Shown in pieces: positions 34,219 to 46,045 of a stretch of 64,000 nucleotides of DNA. The translations under genes were made by a program, and so were the position numbers. Positions within the stretch are counted from its first letter, which is position 1. The number at the start of each line of letters is the position of its first letter. The notes below the pieces were generated by a model that worked only from the letters and a program-made list of their open reading frames with translations, had not been told where the DNA came from and ran no database searches. The stretch is from Syncephalastrum monosporum B8922 (lineage: Eukaryota; Mucoromycota; Mucoromycetes; Mucorales; Syncephalastraceae). Location of the stretch: assembly GCA_000697355.1 (NCBI GenBank), contig JNEN01001227.1, positions 496,001-560,000 of the forward strand. Reading direction: 5' to 3'.

Positions 34219-37200
34219 ATGGGTAAGAAAGTGGTCAATGCTTAGCTGAGCGCGAATCTTAACGTAATTCTTGCCACGCTCGGGCGATCAACCTTCTTTC
34301 TTTTTCTATACTATGATCGGCAACGACAGTGGTATGCTTTATCTCTAACATGGAGACCATATCGCGTGTCATGATCAATAGTAGCTCACACGTCTGCGCC
34401 GCTTTTGTAGAATTTTACAATCGAAGAAATTCGCGGTCTGATGGTACGTATATCGGGTGGGAAAAAAAGTTGCGCCGATAGGTCGTTTGGCGCGTTTTGG
34501 TTGGGCGCGTAAAAATCAAAGGACAAAGAGAGATGCTCATCCTACGACTAGGACAAAACCACCAATGTCCGAAACATGTCGGTCATTGCCCATGTTGACC
34601 ATGGCAAGTCCACCTTGACCGATTCGTTGGTATCCAAAGCGGGTATCATCTCGGCTGGCCGCGCCGGTGACATGCGCTTCACTGACACACGCCAAGACGA
34701 GCAAGACCGAGGTATCACCATCAAGTCTACTGCCATCTCCATGTACTTCTCGCTTTCCAACCCGGATGACATCAAGGAGATCAAGTTTCAAAAGACAGAA
34801 GGTAAAATACAACCTTTCTAGAAGGAGGTTTGCAACTCATCTTGCTTCTATAATCATAGGTCATGAGTTCCTGATTAACCTCATTGACTCGCCTGGCCAC
34901 GTCGACTTCTCATCAGAAGTAACCGCTGCGCTGCGGGTGACGGACGGCGCCCTTGTTGTGGTCGACTGCATCGAGGGCGTCTGTGTCCAGACCGAGACGG
35001 TGTTGCGCCAAGCTTTGACTGAACGCATCAAGCCAGTCCTCGTGATCAATAAGATTGATCGTGCCCTGCTCGAGCTTCAACTCGACAAGGAGGAGCTGTA
35101 CAGCGTATGTGCATGTGACACCACTGTCTTTTTCGGCTCTAACCTTGCATTTTGTCCACTGATAGACTTTCTCACGCACCATCGAGTCCGTGAACGTCAT
35201 CATATCCACCTACCTGGATGAATCCCTCGGAGACGTTCAAGTTTTCCCCGACAAGGGTACCGTTGCTTTCGCTTCGGGCTTGCATGGCTGGGGCTTTACG
35301 CTACGCCAATTTGCAGTCCGTTACTCCAAGAAGTTTGGCGTCGACAAGGAGAAGATGATGACCAAGCTGTGGGGTGAAAATTACTTCAACCCTAAGACCA
35401 AGAAATGGACAAGCAAGAGCTCTGACGCCGACGGCAAGCCGCTCGAGCGTGCCTTCAACATGTTCGTCCTGGACCCGATCTATAAGATCTTTGATGCCAT
35501 TATGAACTACAAGAAGGAGGAGATCCCCAAGCTTCTTGAAAAGCTCGAAATCAGCCTCAAGCAAGAGGAGCGAGACCTGGAGGGCAAGCAGCTCATGAAG
35601 GTGGTGATGCGCAAGTTCCTGCCGTGCGGTGATGCCTTGCTGGAGATGATCTGTATCCACCTCCCGTCGCCTGTCACTGCACAGCGGTACCGAGTACCCA
35701 ATCTGTATGATGGTCCTACCGACGACGAGTGCGCCACTGGTATCCGCAACTGTGATCCCAACGCGCCGCTTATGCTGTATGTGTCCAAGATGGTGCCGAC
35801 ATCAGATAAGGGCCGCTTCTATGCTTTTGGTCGCGTCTTCTCGGGCACGGTCCGCGCCGGTATGAAGGTGCGCATTATGGGCCCCAACTACACGCCCGGC
35901 TCCAAGACAGACCTGGCGATCAAGTCCATCCAGCGAACGGTGCTCATGATGGGGCGCTACATTGAAGCCATTGACGACTGCCCTGCTGGTAACATCGTCG
36001 GTCTGGTGGGTGTCGACCAGTTCCTCGTCAAGTCGGGCACCATCTCAACCTCCGAGGTCGCACACAACATGAAGGTCATGAAGTTTTCTGTCTCGCCTGT
36101 CGTGCAAGTGGCCGTCGATGTCAAAAATGCCAACGACCTGCCCAAGCTCGTCGAAGGTCTCAAGCGCCTGTCCAAGTCAGATCCATGTGTTCTCACTTAC
36201 ACTGCTGACACTGGCGAGCATATTGTGGCTGGGGCAGGGGAGCTGCATCTTGAAATTATTCTCAAGGATCTGGAGGAAGACCACGCTCAAGTGCCGATCA
36301 AGACGGGTGACCCTGTGGTGCAGTATTGCGAGACAGTTGGTCAAGAGTCCACTATCACCTGTTTGTCCAAGTCGCCTAACAAGCATAACCGTATCTTCAT
36401 GCGTGCCATGCCGCTCGACGAAGAGCTTTCCAAGGCGATTGATGAAGGCAAGATCGGGCCCCGGGACGACTTCAAGTCGCGCGCCCGCGAGTTGGCCGAT
36501 ACCTACAACTGGGATCCAACCGAAGCCCGTAAGATCTGGTGCTTCGGTCCTGAAGGCATGGGTGCCAACTTGGTATGAACTTTATGCTAGTTGATTGGAG
36601 GGCTCCGTGGCTCATATATTTCCAATTCTGTAGCTCGTTGATACGACTAAAGCCGTGCAATACTTGAACGAAATCAAGGATTCGATGGTGGCTGCGTTCC
36701 AGTGGGCTACTAAGGAAGGTCCTCTCTGCGAGGAGAACTTACGTGGCTGCCGCTTCAACATCCTGGATGTGACTCTGCATGCCGATGCCATTCATCGTGG
36801 CGGTGGTCAGATCATCCCAACTGCACGCCGTGTCATGTACGCCTCAGTGTTGACCGCCAAGCCAAGTATTCAAGAGCCCGTTTATCTCGTTGAAATCCAG
36901 TGTCCTGAAACCTCCATGGGTGGTGTATATGGCGTGCTCACTCGTCGCCGCGGCATGGTCTTCTCCGAAGAGACGCGCCCGGGTACGCCCATGATGACCC
37001 TGAAGGCGTATCTACCCGTCAATGAGTCGTTCGGTTTCACGGCCGACTTGCGTGCTGGCACTGGTGGAACCGCCTTCCCGCAGGCGGTGTTTGACCACTG
37101 GCAGGAAATGACTGGCGACCCGCTCGAAGCTGGCAACAAGGGTGAGATATATTTTATATGATACAGCATTGTAGACTGATATATTTTCTTGTGTAGTCTT

Positions 37201-37282
37201 TGATATTGTCACCGCTGTCCGCAAGCGAAAGGGTCTAGTAGCCGAGGTGCCCGGCTTGGATAAGTACTATGACAAGATCTAA
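34219..37282 (+). CDS. EF2: Translation elongation factor 2
   Basis: Ribosomal translocase GTPase. Exons read as 34219-34222, 34330-34331 (2 nt), 34411-34443, 34552-34801, 34860-35104, 35166-36572, 36634-37141 and 37197-37282; the sum is 2535 nt, 844 residues, close to the 842 of yeast. G-domain motifs: [14 protein letters not shown] (P-loop), [10 protein letters not shown] (switch I side), DSPGHVDF and NKIDR. The diphthamide loop [15 protein letters not shown] is intact, so the protein is a target for diphthamide modification. It ends GLDKYYDKI. The 2-nt exon is inferred: the start codon has an excellent donor right after ATGG, and only an added TG restores the universal MVNFT. The alternative start MGKK-NFT needs a poor donor. 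Confidence 0.95.
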
Positions 37283-37835
37283 ATTTAGTGTTTAGTGAAA
37301 GCTGGTGGTTGTACATAAAATTGACTGGGCCAACCGGCGTAGTTACGTTGGACCTCATGCAATGTTGGGTGGTGTGCTGTATGTGAAATTGGCACTGTAC
37401 CACATGTGCGCATGGACTGCGGTACGAAGTGTGCCCCGCCTAAGTCAACCCCTTTTTCTAGGCATCAATGGTATCATAGATTGAGTAAAATTTCCTTTCA
37501 CGCTTGTTTTAGTTCTACGCATAATTTAAATGATTTATATCCGCCTGATTTACATGTAAAAAATATTATTTCTACACAGCCCCACTGAAGGCTATCGTCC
37601 TGTCTTCGCATACAGTATGAAAACAATGTACCGTGAGCAAATTATATGATGACGAGAAATATGGCTTTCCGCCTTCAAATGAACTTTTATAGAAGTAATT
37701 AGCTCAATGGTGTAAACAATAGACCACACGTGATGTCTGGTGATCTACCGTGTAGAAAAATATGTATGCTCGTGGGGGGGGGCTGGTATATATTTATTAA
37801 GACTGGATTAACAGCAACAGAAAAAAGAAGAAACA
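37283..37835. other. Intergenic region between convergent EF2 and endopolyphosphatase
   Basis: 550 nt, AT-rich, holding both 3' ends. A G-run at 37773-37780 is the only oddity. No gene seen. Confidence 0.5.
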
Positions 37836-39568
37836 CTAATATTCAAGGTCCAAATCATCGCCTTCAACGGCAACGGCTTGAACAAACATGTTGCGGATAT
37901 AATTGTCCCAGAGATCCTGGCCCTCAGAGTCGATCATGCGCTTGGCCAGGTCGTAGTAGCTCGCAACGGTCAGGTCCTGCAGGCCGTAGGCTTCTTGGGT
38001 GGAGTATTCATGCTCGTATTCCAGAGGGACACTGTCCGGATCCTCCATCAAATTTTCTTCCCATGAAGTGATGTTGGCAAAATATTGATCGTAGCCTAAC
38101 AAAGTACCATGCGGCTTCTTGGAATGATGACACTGCGGATGGTCGTCGTCATCATGTATCTCGTAACGGTAAATGCGAATGGACGGGAAGTAGACCGGGA
38201 GGACAGAGGGGCTGACCTGGACTGCAACCACGGGCATGGTAGGTATATGACGATGGCCGGTGGGAGTAAAATCATCGATCGGATCAATAGACGCATACAT
38301 GTCACGTAGCCAGTCGACATATTTCTCAATGTTGCGCTGGACATGTATCTCGCCTTGCTCATCCTCATCCATGCGTCGGAACTCGTCGTCCTCGCCACCG
38401 TCGCGGGCATCAAGCAGCAAAAAGTGGTCCATGTTCAGGTGACCGAAGAAGTGACCCATCAGCACATCTGGGAAGGCGGAGGCGATACGGACGTACTCGC
38501 GGAGGCACGAGTTTCGATAGTGTTTTGGCGAAGGAGGGACATGACCAATTACATAGACACGGTGACGGGCGTGCCGGGCTTTGAGCAGTTCGTTTTCAAA
38601 CCAAATAATCTGTTCTTTTGCAGGGCCTGAAATTGCGTGGCAGCCTTTAACCTCGCCATTCTTTTGAAAGAAATACATGGTGTTAAGTGACAGGACCCGT
38701 AGTCGTGGTCCAACCGTGACGCCAAAGTAGCCACCGTGGCGGAAAACTTGGCGCTGGTCGGTAGGGATCCAGGGCTGCCAGAGACGGTCATAATAAGCAA
38801 GCAAGTCGGCTTCGTCGGCGGACATGCTGTTGTGCGGATAGACGTCATTGTTGCCGAGTGTAGGAACGAGCGGGATGTGGCGTGGATCGCGAGCGGTGGG
38901 CCAAAAGGTCTGTTTCATCATGTCTGCGACAAGCTCGTTGAGGTGGTACACATGTTTGCGCTTGCGGCGTTGCTTGCGGTCCCAGTCATGGCGAGCATTA
39001 TCGCCTGTCCAGATGACAAAGTCGATCTTGTCACGCCACGTGCGACCGATCCAGTCCAGCGTCTTCTGGGCCAAAGCGATGGGTGCATCACATTTGGCGC
39101 CCGGCGTGCCGAGGACCCCGGCTTGGCCTTCGCCGCCTTCGCGGCGGCAATCGGAGTCTACAGCGGTTCCTGCCAAGTACTCCTCATCAACCTAGGAGAA
39201 AGTCGTTTGAGTGTGAGTACGGCGTAATATGTGTGCACGTATGTGGGACGGAGTGGCATGTAGAAGAAAGGGAAGCATACATGCAGATCGGTAATGTGGA
39301 GGAAGTATCCGTAGCGCTTCGGACGTTGATCAAAGATAGGGTGGGGTAAGCCTGTCCAGGACCGCCAAGACCACCCCAGGACCTGCTGCAAAAAGCTGTT
39401 GGATGGTGATTCGGCTGTCGAGGATATGGCTTCGTAATGAATCTGCTTCTCGGCGGGCCAAAACGAAAGGAAGGAAAGCATGCCGAGGATGACAACGAAA
39501 TAGATAGAGTAAAACATGACGCAAGAAGAGGAAGAGGAGGATGGTTTGCCGAACCAGCACGGCAGCAT
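37836..39568 (-). CDS. PPN1: Vacuolar endopolyphosphatase (Ppn1-like)
   Basis: Metallophosphoesterase that cleaves inorganic polyphosphate internally; in yeast it is a vacuolar type II membrane protein. Two exons (39568-39281, 39191-37836) give 547 residues. A short cytosolic segment is followed by one N-terminal helix (VMFYSIYFVVILGMLSFLSF). The metal-binding motifs appear in order: HITDLH, VIWTGDNARHD, PTLGNND, YVIGHVPP and GHFFGHLNMDHF, all with the expected His/Asp/Asn. The C-terminal part (SYYDLAKRMIDSEGQDLWDNYIRNMF) is also typical. The only intron splits the first motif region directly after HITDLH. The tail is acidic (GDDLDLEY). Confidence 0.92.
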
Positions 39569-40326
39569 TTTGTGTCAGGTTGATGATGTTGTGTTTGTCA
39601 CAGGAGAAACGAAGGTATAAAAAAATAAATACAAGGAAAATAAAACGTTAAAGATAGTGTTGAATGGGAGCTTTTATATTGTTATTCGATTTCACCAAAA
39701 TGAGATATGTTCGAGGAGCTCCAGTCGTCCATCCTCATGCGGGGTTTGAGTGGCTGTCATTGGGACATGCGTACGTACGTATGTTACGGTACGATCGCAC
39801 TGGGCGGTGGTGCATCGAAAAGGGGTCCGAATTTCAATCGTGCTTCTTTCAGGAGCGTAAAGACTCAGCAGCACCAAACAAACTCTAAAGCAAACACATC
39901 ATCCTTTTGCCACTTCAGTATTTTTACTTGTTTTTTTTTTTTTTTACCTTCTTCCCCTCTGTTTTGTTTTACATAAATGCTGCATAGCATTGCACGTACT
40001 ATTTTTGCCAATCGTTTGCAGTCTACATAAAACACCTCTACATAAAAATAAACACCCGTCATATCTTTAGAAGATGATCCTCCATCTACATAAACGCTAT
40101 GTGCAGTGCATGCACCTGTAGGACGAGAAATGCATTCCCCCCTGGCTCAGCTGTGACCACATCACTTGGACATATGAGTTGACGTGATATCAGCTGCTCG
40201 CTCCACCCAACTCGTTTAATCTGTTTCAATGAACGGCTGTCTTCCCCAAGCCACGGGAAAATTGAGTCGTGCCTAAAGAGGCAGCCGCCTGATTTTTTTT
40301 TTTCCCTCTCTTTTCTTCATTTCGAA
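39569..40326. other. Divergent promoter region of endopolyphosphatase and eL22
   Basis: 760 nt. A short plus-strand frame at 39664-39888 looks mildly coding (RYVRGAPVVHPHAGFEWLS) but starts close to the PPN1 leader. The right end is a T/CT-rich leader for eL22 (40292-40320). No gene assigned. Confidence 0.4.
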
Positions 40327-40755
40327 ATGGCTCCCGTCAAGAACACTGCCGTTCCTTCGGCCAAGAAGCTCAAGTTCGTCATTGACTGCTCTGGCCCTGC
40401 CAGCGACAAGATTTTTGACGTTGCTGCCTTCGTACGTTACAGAATGACGCTCTTGACAGAATTTTGACACTGAATGGAATTCCTATAATAGGAGAAGTAC
40501 CTTCATGACCGCGTCAAGGTCGAGGGCCGCACCAACAACCTTGCTGACAAGGTTGTCATCTCGCGCGCCGGTGACAAGATCACCGTTGTGTCGAGCATTC
40601 AGTTCTCGAAGCGCTACCTCAAGTACCTGACCAAGCGTTTCCTCAAGAAGAACCAGATCCGCGACTGGCTGCGCGTCATTGCCACCGACAAGCAGACCTT
40701 CGAGCTCCGTTACTTCAACATCGCCAACGAGGGTGATGAGGAGGACGAGGAGTAA
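40327..40755 (+). CDS. RPL22: 60S ribosomal protein eL22
   Basis: Large-subunit ribosomal protein. Two exons (40327-40431, 40492-40755) give 122 residues. The sequence matches eL22 throughout: [19 protein letters not shown], then after the intron [38 protein letters not shown] and [19 protein letters not shown], with the acidic tail [11 protein letters not shown]-rich leader precedes the start codon. Expression is expected to be high. Confidence 0.97.
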
Positions 40756-41596
40756 AGTCTTTGACTTTGCTGCATGTCGCGAAAAAATAAAAATAAAAAA
40801 AATTGGAGCGTTTCTTGATGAAGCAACCCATATTTGATAATGAATGTATTATCTTTTTTTTATCTTTTTTTTTTTTTTGCAGTTTTCTGGCAGAGTGATT
40901 CTATATTCTGCATGTACTGGCTAAGGTTTGGGCTGCTGTCTAGGAGGAGTTGACTTGATTTATGTGTACTGCGATATGTGTCATTACTGCCGTGTCATGG
41001 GAGGCTAAAGGCAATGTCTGACATGTATGTTATGACGTGCTATGAGAATAAAAAGTAAGAATGCCTTGGTTTGCATAAATTATATGTACCATGCGTGTGC
41101 TTTTGTTGTCACTACAGTTACATAAACTGCACTGCACAGCGACAAACCCGGGTGCACGACCTTATTTCTGAGTATACAAATGTGGCTGTTACAGTAGAAC
41201 AATTTTGCAAAAGAGGAAATCCCAAGGAAAATGACGATTAGGGGCTCGCAGTTAATTTATCGAATGAAGATGGCTCGTAAGATGGTTGGGGTACTAATAG
41301 TGAGACAAGTTAAGGTACAGAATGGACACTTTGTTCCTTTCAGCGTTATACGTTGCATATGTATGAGTAACAAAAAAGAAGCACAGCACAATTAAAAAAA
41401 AAAAAAAAAGCTTGCGGTTCTCAAAGGAGGAGGCTCTAAAAAAAGCTCTTCTTTAAGATGATTGGTCGATGCATATGCGATGCGACCTGACTCTTTTTGG
41501 GCGACTCTTTCTCTCTGTTCCTCTCGTTTATTATTATTATTTTTTTCCACTCTTTTCGTTGCACTCCTTCATTGCTCCATCCCTCTTGACGCTGCA
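40756..41596. other. Intergenic region
   Basis: 840 nt: the eL22 3' region, A/T-rich runs (40855-40880, 41393-41408), and the promoter and CT-rich leader of the next gene (41490-41590). An in-frame ATG at 41480 exists for that gene but sits before the leader-like sequence. Confidence 0.4.
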
Positions 41597-43021
41597 ATGC
41601 GACTACTTGCGGCTCTTTTGGCTCCTATCTTTTTAATAGTCTTTGCACATACTTCCCTTTCGTTACAATGGTCATCATCACCTTCGGCTATACGGCACCA
41701 TTATCACCACTTGCTACCTACGTCTCCTCCTTCTACAACGTCGACGTCTCTCCACTATACCCCAAAGGACTGCCATCCTACACCTGCTCCTTCTATCGAA
41801 AGACGTGACCTCAACCCTCCTTCAGATTCCTCCCAACCGAATCAGGATCCTCAGGCACAAGCAGACAACCAACAAGATCAGCAACAGGCGGCGAACGAAC
41901 GGCAGGAGTCGATCGAAAAGAAAAAAGAAACCAAAACAAAGGGCGGCTCTACCGTCGTTGTTGATGTAACCACGGTTGTTGTCGTCGCAACCCAACAACC
42001 AACTTCCAATCAGGTCTATCATGATGTTGGTGACGGTGCAAACCAACAACAGGAACCACAATCCAATGATAAAGACCAGCCCAAAGATAACAATCAGCCC
42101 CAAGCGAGCGCAGCTGATTCTTCGAGCGAAACCACGGTGGCCGAGCAACTGCAGGACGACCAAGACGCACTCCATCGCATGACGCTCATCCTGTCACTCG
42201 TCGGTGGCCTTGGTGGTCTGGCGCTGGTTGCGAGTATCGTGATCTTTACGCGGATGCGCTTGCGCAAACGCAAGCTGCGCCAGGCTGAACTGTATGCCGA
42301 AGAGGAACAAGAGCACCGCCAGGAGATGCAGGATCGACGGGTACGACGAGACGAACAGCAGCAGCAACAACACGGCCCACCATCGTCTCAGTGGCAGAAT
42401 TATCACGACCAGGGCGATGATGACGATGATAATGATGACCATAATGGTGGTGACAGTAACCGTGTTGCACTTCCATCTGCACCTGCCATGTTACCCGAAG
42501 ACGACCTGCCCCGGTCACGGAGGCGGGACATTGTTTCTATGCAATCTCAAATGGCACCCGCCCCGTCGGCACCCACCGCGAAGGAACTCGAGTCTGCACA
42601 AGCGCAAGCCGATGATTACATCGGTATGCCAGCACTTTATCCCATGGAAGGCCCGTCGTCTTCGAGCCGAGCACAGCAGCACCAACATCAAGGCCAACAT
42701 CATCACAACCACCCACACCTTCATCACCCAGGCTGCCCTCGCTGTGGCTCTAACAGCGAAGAAGGAGAGTCGAGTCAGTCTTCAAAGCCATCCTATTCTC
42801 ATCACCATCACCATCACCATCACCAAACACCTACCTCACCACCTGTCCCTGAGGTACCGCCACCCGCTTACACCCCGAGTGCACCGCCCATGTATGCGCT
42901 TCCTGTCGAAGTAGAACGTCCACCTTCAACCGTATCACTTTCCTCCAACTCTACGCTCGACGGACTGTTATCTGCACGCAGGCGTGCAGGGCCCAGCCAC
43001 ACCAACAGCAGCGATTATTAG
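41597..43021 (+). CDS. Single-pass type I membrane protein with low-complexity cytosolic tail
   Basis: Intronless, 474 residues from the ATG at 41597. A clear signal peptide (MRLLAALLAPIFLIVFAHTS) leads a Ser/Thr/Pro- and Gln-rich ectodomain of ~170 residues with no known fold. One helix at about residues 196-218 (LILSLVGGLGGLALVASIVI) is followed by basic residues (RMRLRKRKLR), giving an outside-N topology. The cytosolic half is low complexity: poly-Gln, an Asp-rich run, poly-His (eight), and a proline-rich end containing a PPAY motif (PPPAYTPSAPPMY) that could bind WW-domain ubiquitin ligases. The architecture recalls fungal wall-stress sensors and anchors, but no WSC or other domain is visible, so the role is unknown. 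An in-frame ATG at 41480 would add 39 residues. Confidence 0.75.
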   Translation: MRLLAALLAPIFLIVFAHTSLSLQWSSSPSAIRHHYHHLLPTSPPSTTSTSLHYTPKDCHPTPAPSIERRDLNPPSDSSQPNQDPQAQADNQQDQQQAANERQESIEKKKETKTKGGSTVVVDVTTVVVVATQQPTSNQVYHDVGDGANQQQEPQSNDKDQPKDNNQPQASAADSSSETTVAEQLQDDQDALHRMTLILSLVGGLGGLALVASIVIFTRMRLRKRKLRQAELYAEEEQEHRQEMQDRRVRRDEQQQQQHGPPSSQWQNYHDQGDDDDDNDDHNGGDSNRVALPSAPAMLPEDDLPRSRRRDIVSMQSQMAPAPSAPTAKELESAQAQADDYIGMPALYPMEGPSSSSRAQQHQHQGQHHHNHPHLHHPGCPRCGSNSEEGESSQSSKPSYSHHHHHHHHQTPTSPPVPEVPPPAYTPSAPPMYALPVEVERPPSTVSLSSNSTLDGLLSARRRAGPSHTNSSDY

Positions 43022-43281
43022 CTTTAGTCAACCTCAGCTATCCGTCACCTTTCTCCTCCTTATTTCTTTTGCTCATGTACAGTTTCTATTCTCCTCACTT
43101 CCCATCTTGCTTTCCTTAAACCGCGAGCAACCCTTGTATATCCCTCATACCTCTTCGTCTTCTTTTTTCACTCAGAAAACTCTCCTTCCTCTCGTAAATA
43201 GTATAGGCTATTAATAAAAGCGTTCCCGGCTTCACTCTGCCGAGATTAATGCATACAATTAGGGTATATTGGATCGAATTA

Positions 43282-46045
43282 TCAGGAGACACATGCGAGT
43301 TTGCCCATATAATAGGACAACACCATCGCTAAAAAGAGAACTCCGAGTTGCTGACCATTGAATGTCAGTTCATCAGATAAAAACAGAATCGTATTGGTCT
43401 ATATGATCGAGACAATAAAAACATAAGCAACGTCATCTTCATTTTTGGTTTCCATTTTACCTGCTGCGGTGTCAGTAGCTTGTAGCCTTCGGGTATTCTG
43501 AGCGTGCTGCTTGTGACCGATGATCGTGGCCATCGTGGCTGGTCAGACACAGGTGCTGCTGCTACTGCTGTTGTTCCTGCCGATGGTGTCGAGGATGGCG
43601 ATTGTGCCGAAAGCGGCGGCGGCTTTTGCATAGAAGGCGTGACAATAGTGGACCCGTTGCAGGTGTACACCACGGAATCGGTGTTATGCTTGCGACGACT
43701 GAACGACACCGTGATCTCTTGCCCTTCCATGGTCGCATCCGTCGTATAAATACGCACCGTATCCCATGATGAAGACAGCTCGGCCCGGGTGCCTGTGCGG
43801 GGTAGCACGGTCATATCAAACCCGGTTGGGTAACACGAGGGGTGAACACGAATGTCAGTGCACCACCACCGGTCCTCCGCCTTGTGCTCGTGCTTTGCTG
43901 TATACGCAACTTGGAAGGTTGCGTCCTCTTGAAGTGTTTCCCGCAGGACCTTGCCAGCCACACGGCGAATGTAAGGTGGGCACCCGTACTGAGCCATGTA
44001 CTTTTGCAGGCCCTGCACACGCTGTATGACGCGGCCAACGTCCGCTTCGTTTGATACAATGAGACTGACATGGCATTTCTGCTGTAGCTGTGGCGTCTGC
44101 GTCTGATTTACTTTGCTAAAAACCCAACCCCAGAGACCAAGATCCATCACGTCTTCGTCTTGAAGTTGCTCGTCGCTGACGCTCGTTGTGACATTGTACA
44201 CCGATCCGGAAACAGGATCGGTATCGATAGCGGTGATACCGTGCACTGAATTTGTGCTCTCGTGGCCCTGGACATGCCACCGCACAAGATAATCTTTCTG
44301 ACTGAAACGCTCAACGATGCCACCATCCACGAAGTACTCGTCCCCTAGGGAAAATTAGTTAGTATCAAGAGCACATCGTATCGGTGAACACTTACATATT
44401 TTGCGAGCACCGACACATTGGACTGTAGAACACATGTGTTCAGGTGTCCAGCCACCAGATATTACAGTGTCCACGCGTACGAGTTGACGAGAGGCGACTG
44501 CTAGGGTATATGCTGTTATCTCGTTTTGAGAAGAGTGATGGGACCATCCTTCGGTACTTGCAACAAGCCGCTTTAGAAGATTGACGCTTTCCACTTTTTG
44601 CGTGAGATGCCGATGTGGTGGGTATAGTGGTGAAGGAGGTGGTGTGGGGAGCGAGTTGACCACAGATGGCTGCTTCTTCATGGTGTCCAACCGCGCGGTG
44701 GGGTGTATCCCATCCATACTATTAGATGAACTGATGCTATTCTCACTACTTCTGCTGCTTGGCCCTTCCTCAGATGAGAGCGAGGGCAGAGGCTGGATGA
44801 CAGCGATCCGATTGAGTCGCTGCTGCTGCGATATTGATCGTTGTGACGATAGCGTATTACGTTCCGCAGGTCGCCTACAACATGTACGAGTGTTAATTAT
44901 CTTTTCCTATACAGAGAGTACATGTCCACTTTACGCGTCTTTCAGGAGTATAGATGGTCGGCGCCCGGAACGGCCGGTCTGACCACTCATGGAAGGACGT
45001 GATGTGCGTAAAGATGGCAACGTTGGAGAGGTTGTCATGGATGTAGAGGGAGAGATGGTGCCATTACGCAGGCGTTGGATACGGGCGCGTTCTGCCTTCC
45101 GTTGGAGATAATCGTTGACAAGAGCTATAACCAGCGGTCGCCGGGCAAGAGATTTTTTGGCGAATCCAGGTACCCATCCTTTCAAATTCTCCTGGATAAC
45201 GTAGGTCACACGGGTGGCCGGCGTAGGACCCCGGATCGGCTGCATCACCCAGCCCTGCAGCTAAATGATATTGAGGCGCCCAGATAAGAACACAGAGAAG
45301 CAGCCATTATAATATAATTCTTCTCACCTTGATCTGGGCTCGGAGACGACCCTGGATACGTGGTACTCGAGGTGTCTCGACGCTTGTGCTGGCAAAGTAG
45401 ATGCTTCCGTCCTGACCGCACTCGATTTTTTCAACCATCGCCATGTCACGTGGCTTGTTGATGCCATGGGAACACAAGCTAATTTTTATGATGAACCCCA
45501 TGGTAAGATAGGACTCAACATAGAACAAACAATGGTCTACAAAGGTCGACTTGCCTTAGAGCTGGTTTGCTGACTTCGTATGTCAGTGAAGTCGTCTCAT
45601 TAAGGTTTTCCACGAGGTTGCCGTCATCATACAATTCGTCCCACAGCTTACGCATGCCGACGACGTAGAACACAGACTGCGGCGAGAAGCCATGGATGAT
45701 GGCCTCCCCCTTGAAGATCGGCATTTTTTCATGTGAGCACATGTAGACAACGACGCCACTCTTGTGTTTCAGTGTCTTTTTCCAATCAGCCGGGTCAGAT
45801 ACGATTTGTTTCAGCTGTGAGAGGGCCGACTCGGCTTGGTGGATGTGATATGCAGACGAGGTCAAGAGAGGATCAATGAAACCTGTCGAGGTGTGCGACA
45901 TGCTCGCCAGTGTCGGTACAATTGGATTATCCTGCCAAGTGGGTTGCGGCTGCTCTTCATCGTCATCCTCATCATCGCTGAACAACGATCTTAACCGATT
46001 GCCGAATGATTGCGACCGGTTCGGTTGCTTTGGCTCGTCCAACAT
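43282..46045 (-). CDS. Double START-domain protein with C-terminal membrane tail
   Basis: Predicted lipid-binding protein. Six exons (46045-45555, 45478-45328, 45260-44935, 44874-44396, 44344-43461, 43398-43282) join in frame to 815 residues. A Ser/Asp-rich N-terminus leads to a START-like domain (DWKKTLKHKSGVVVYMC ... KLWDELYDDGNLVENLN ... VETPRVPRIQGRLRAQIK ... GWVMQPI). A disordered Ser/Pro linker follows, then a second region with START-like helices and strands (LVRWHVQGHE to FDMTVLPRTGTRAELSSSWD). The last 39-codon exon adds a hydrophobic segment (LGVLFLAMVLSYYMG), making the protein tail-anchored. The first intron reads as GC-AG. Ligand and membrane are unknown; a lipid-transfer role at a contact site is inference. 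Confidence 0.8.

Noticed and set aside
39664..39888. 74-codon plus-strand frame upstream of PPN1
   Set aside because: Overlaps the divergent promoter/leader region and lacks any homology clue.
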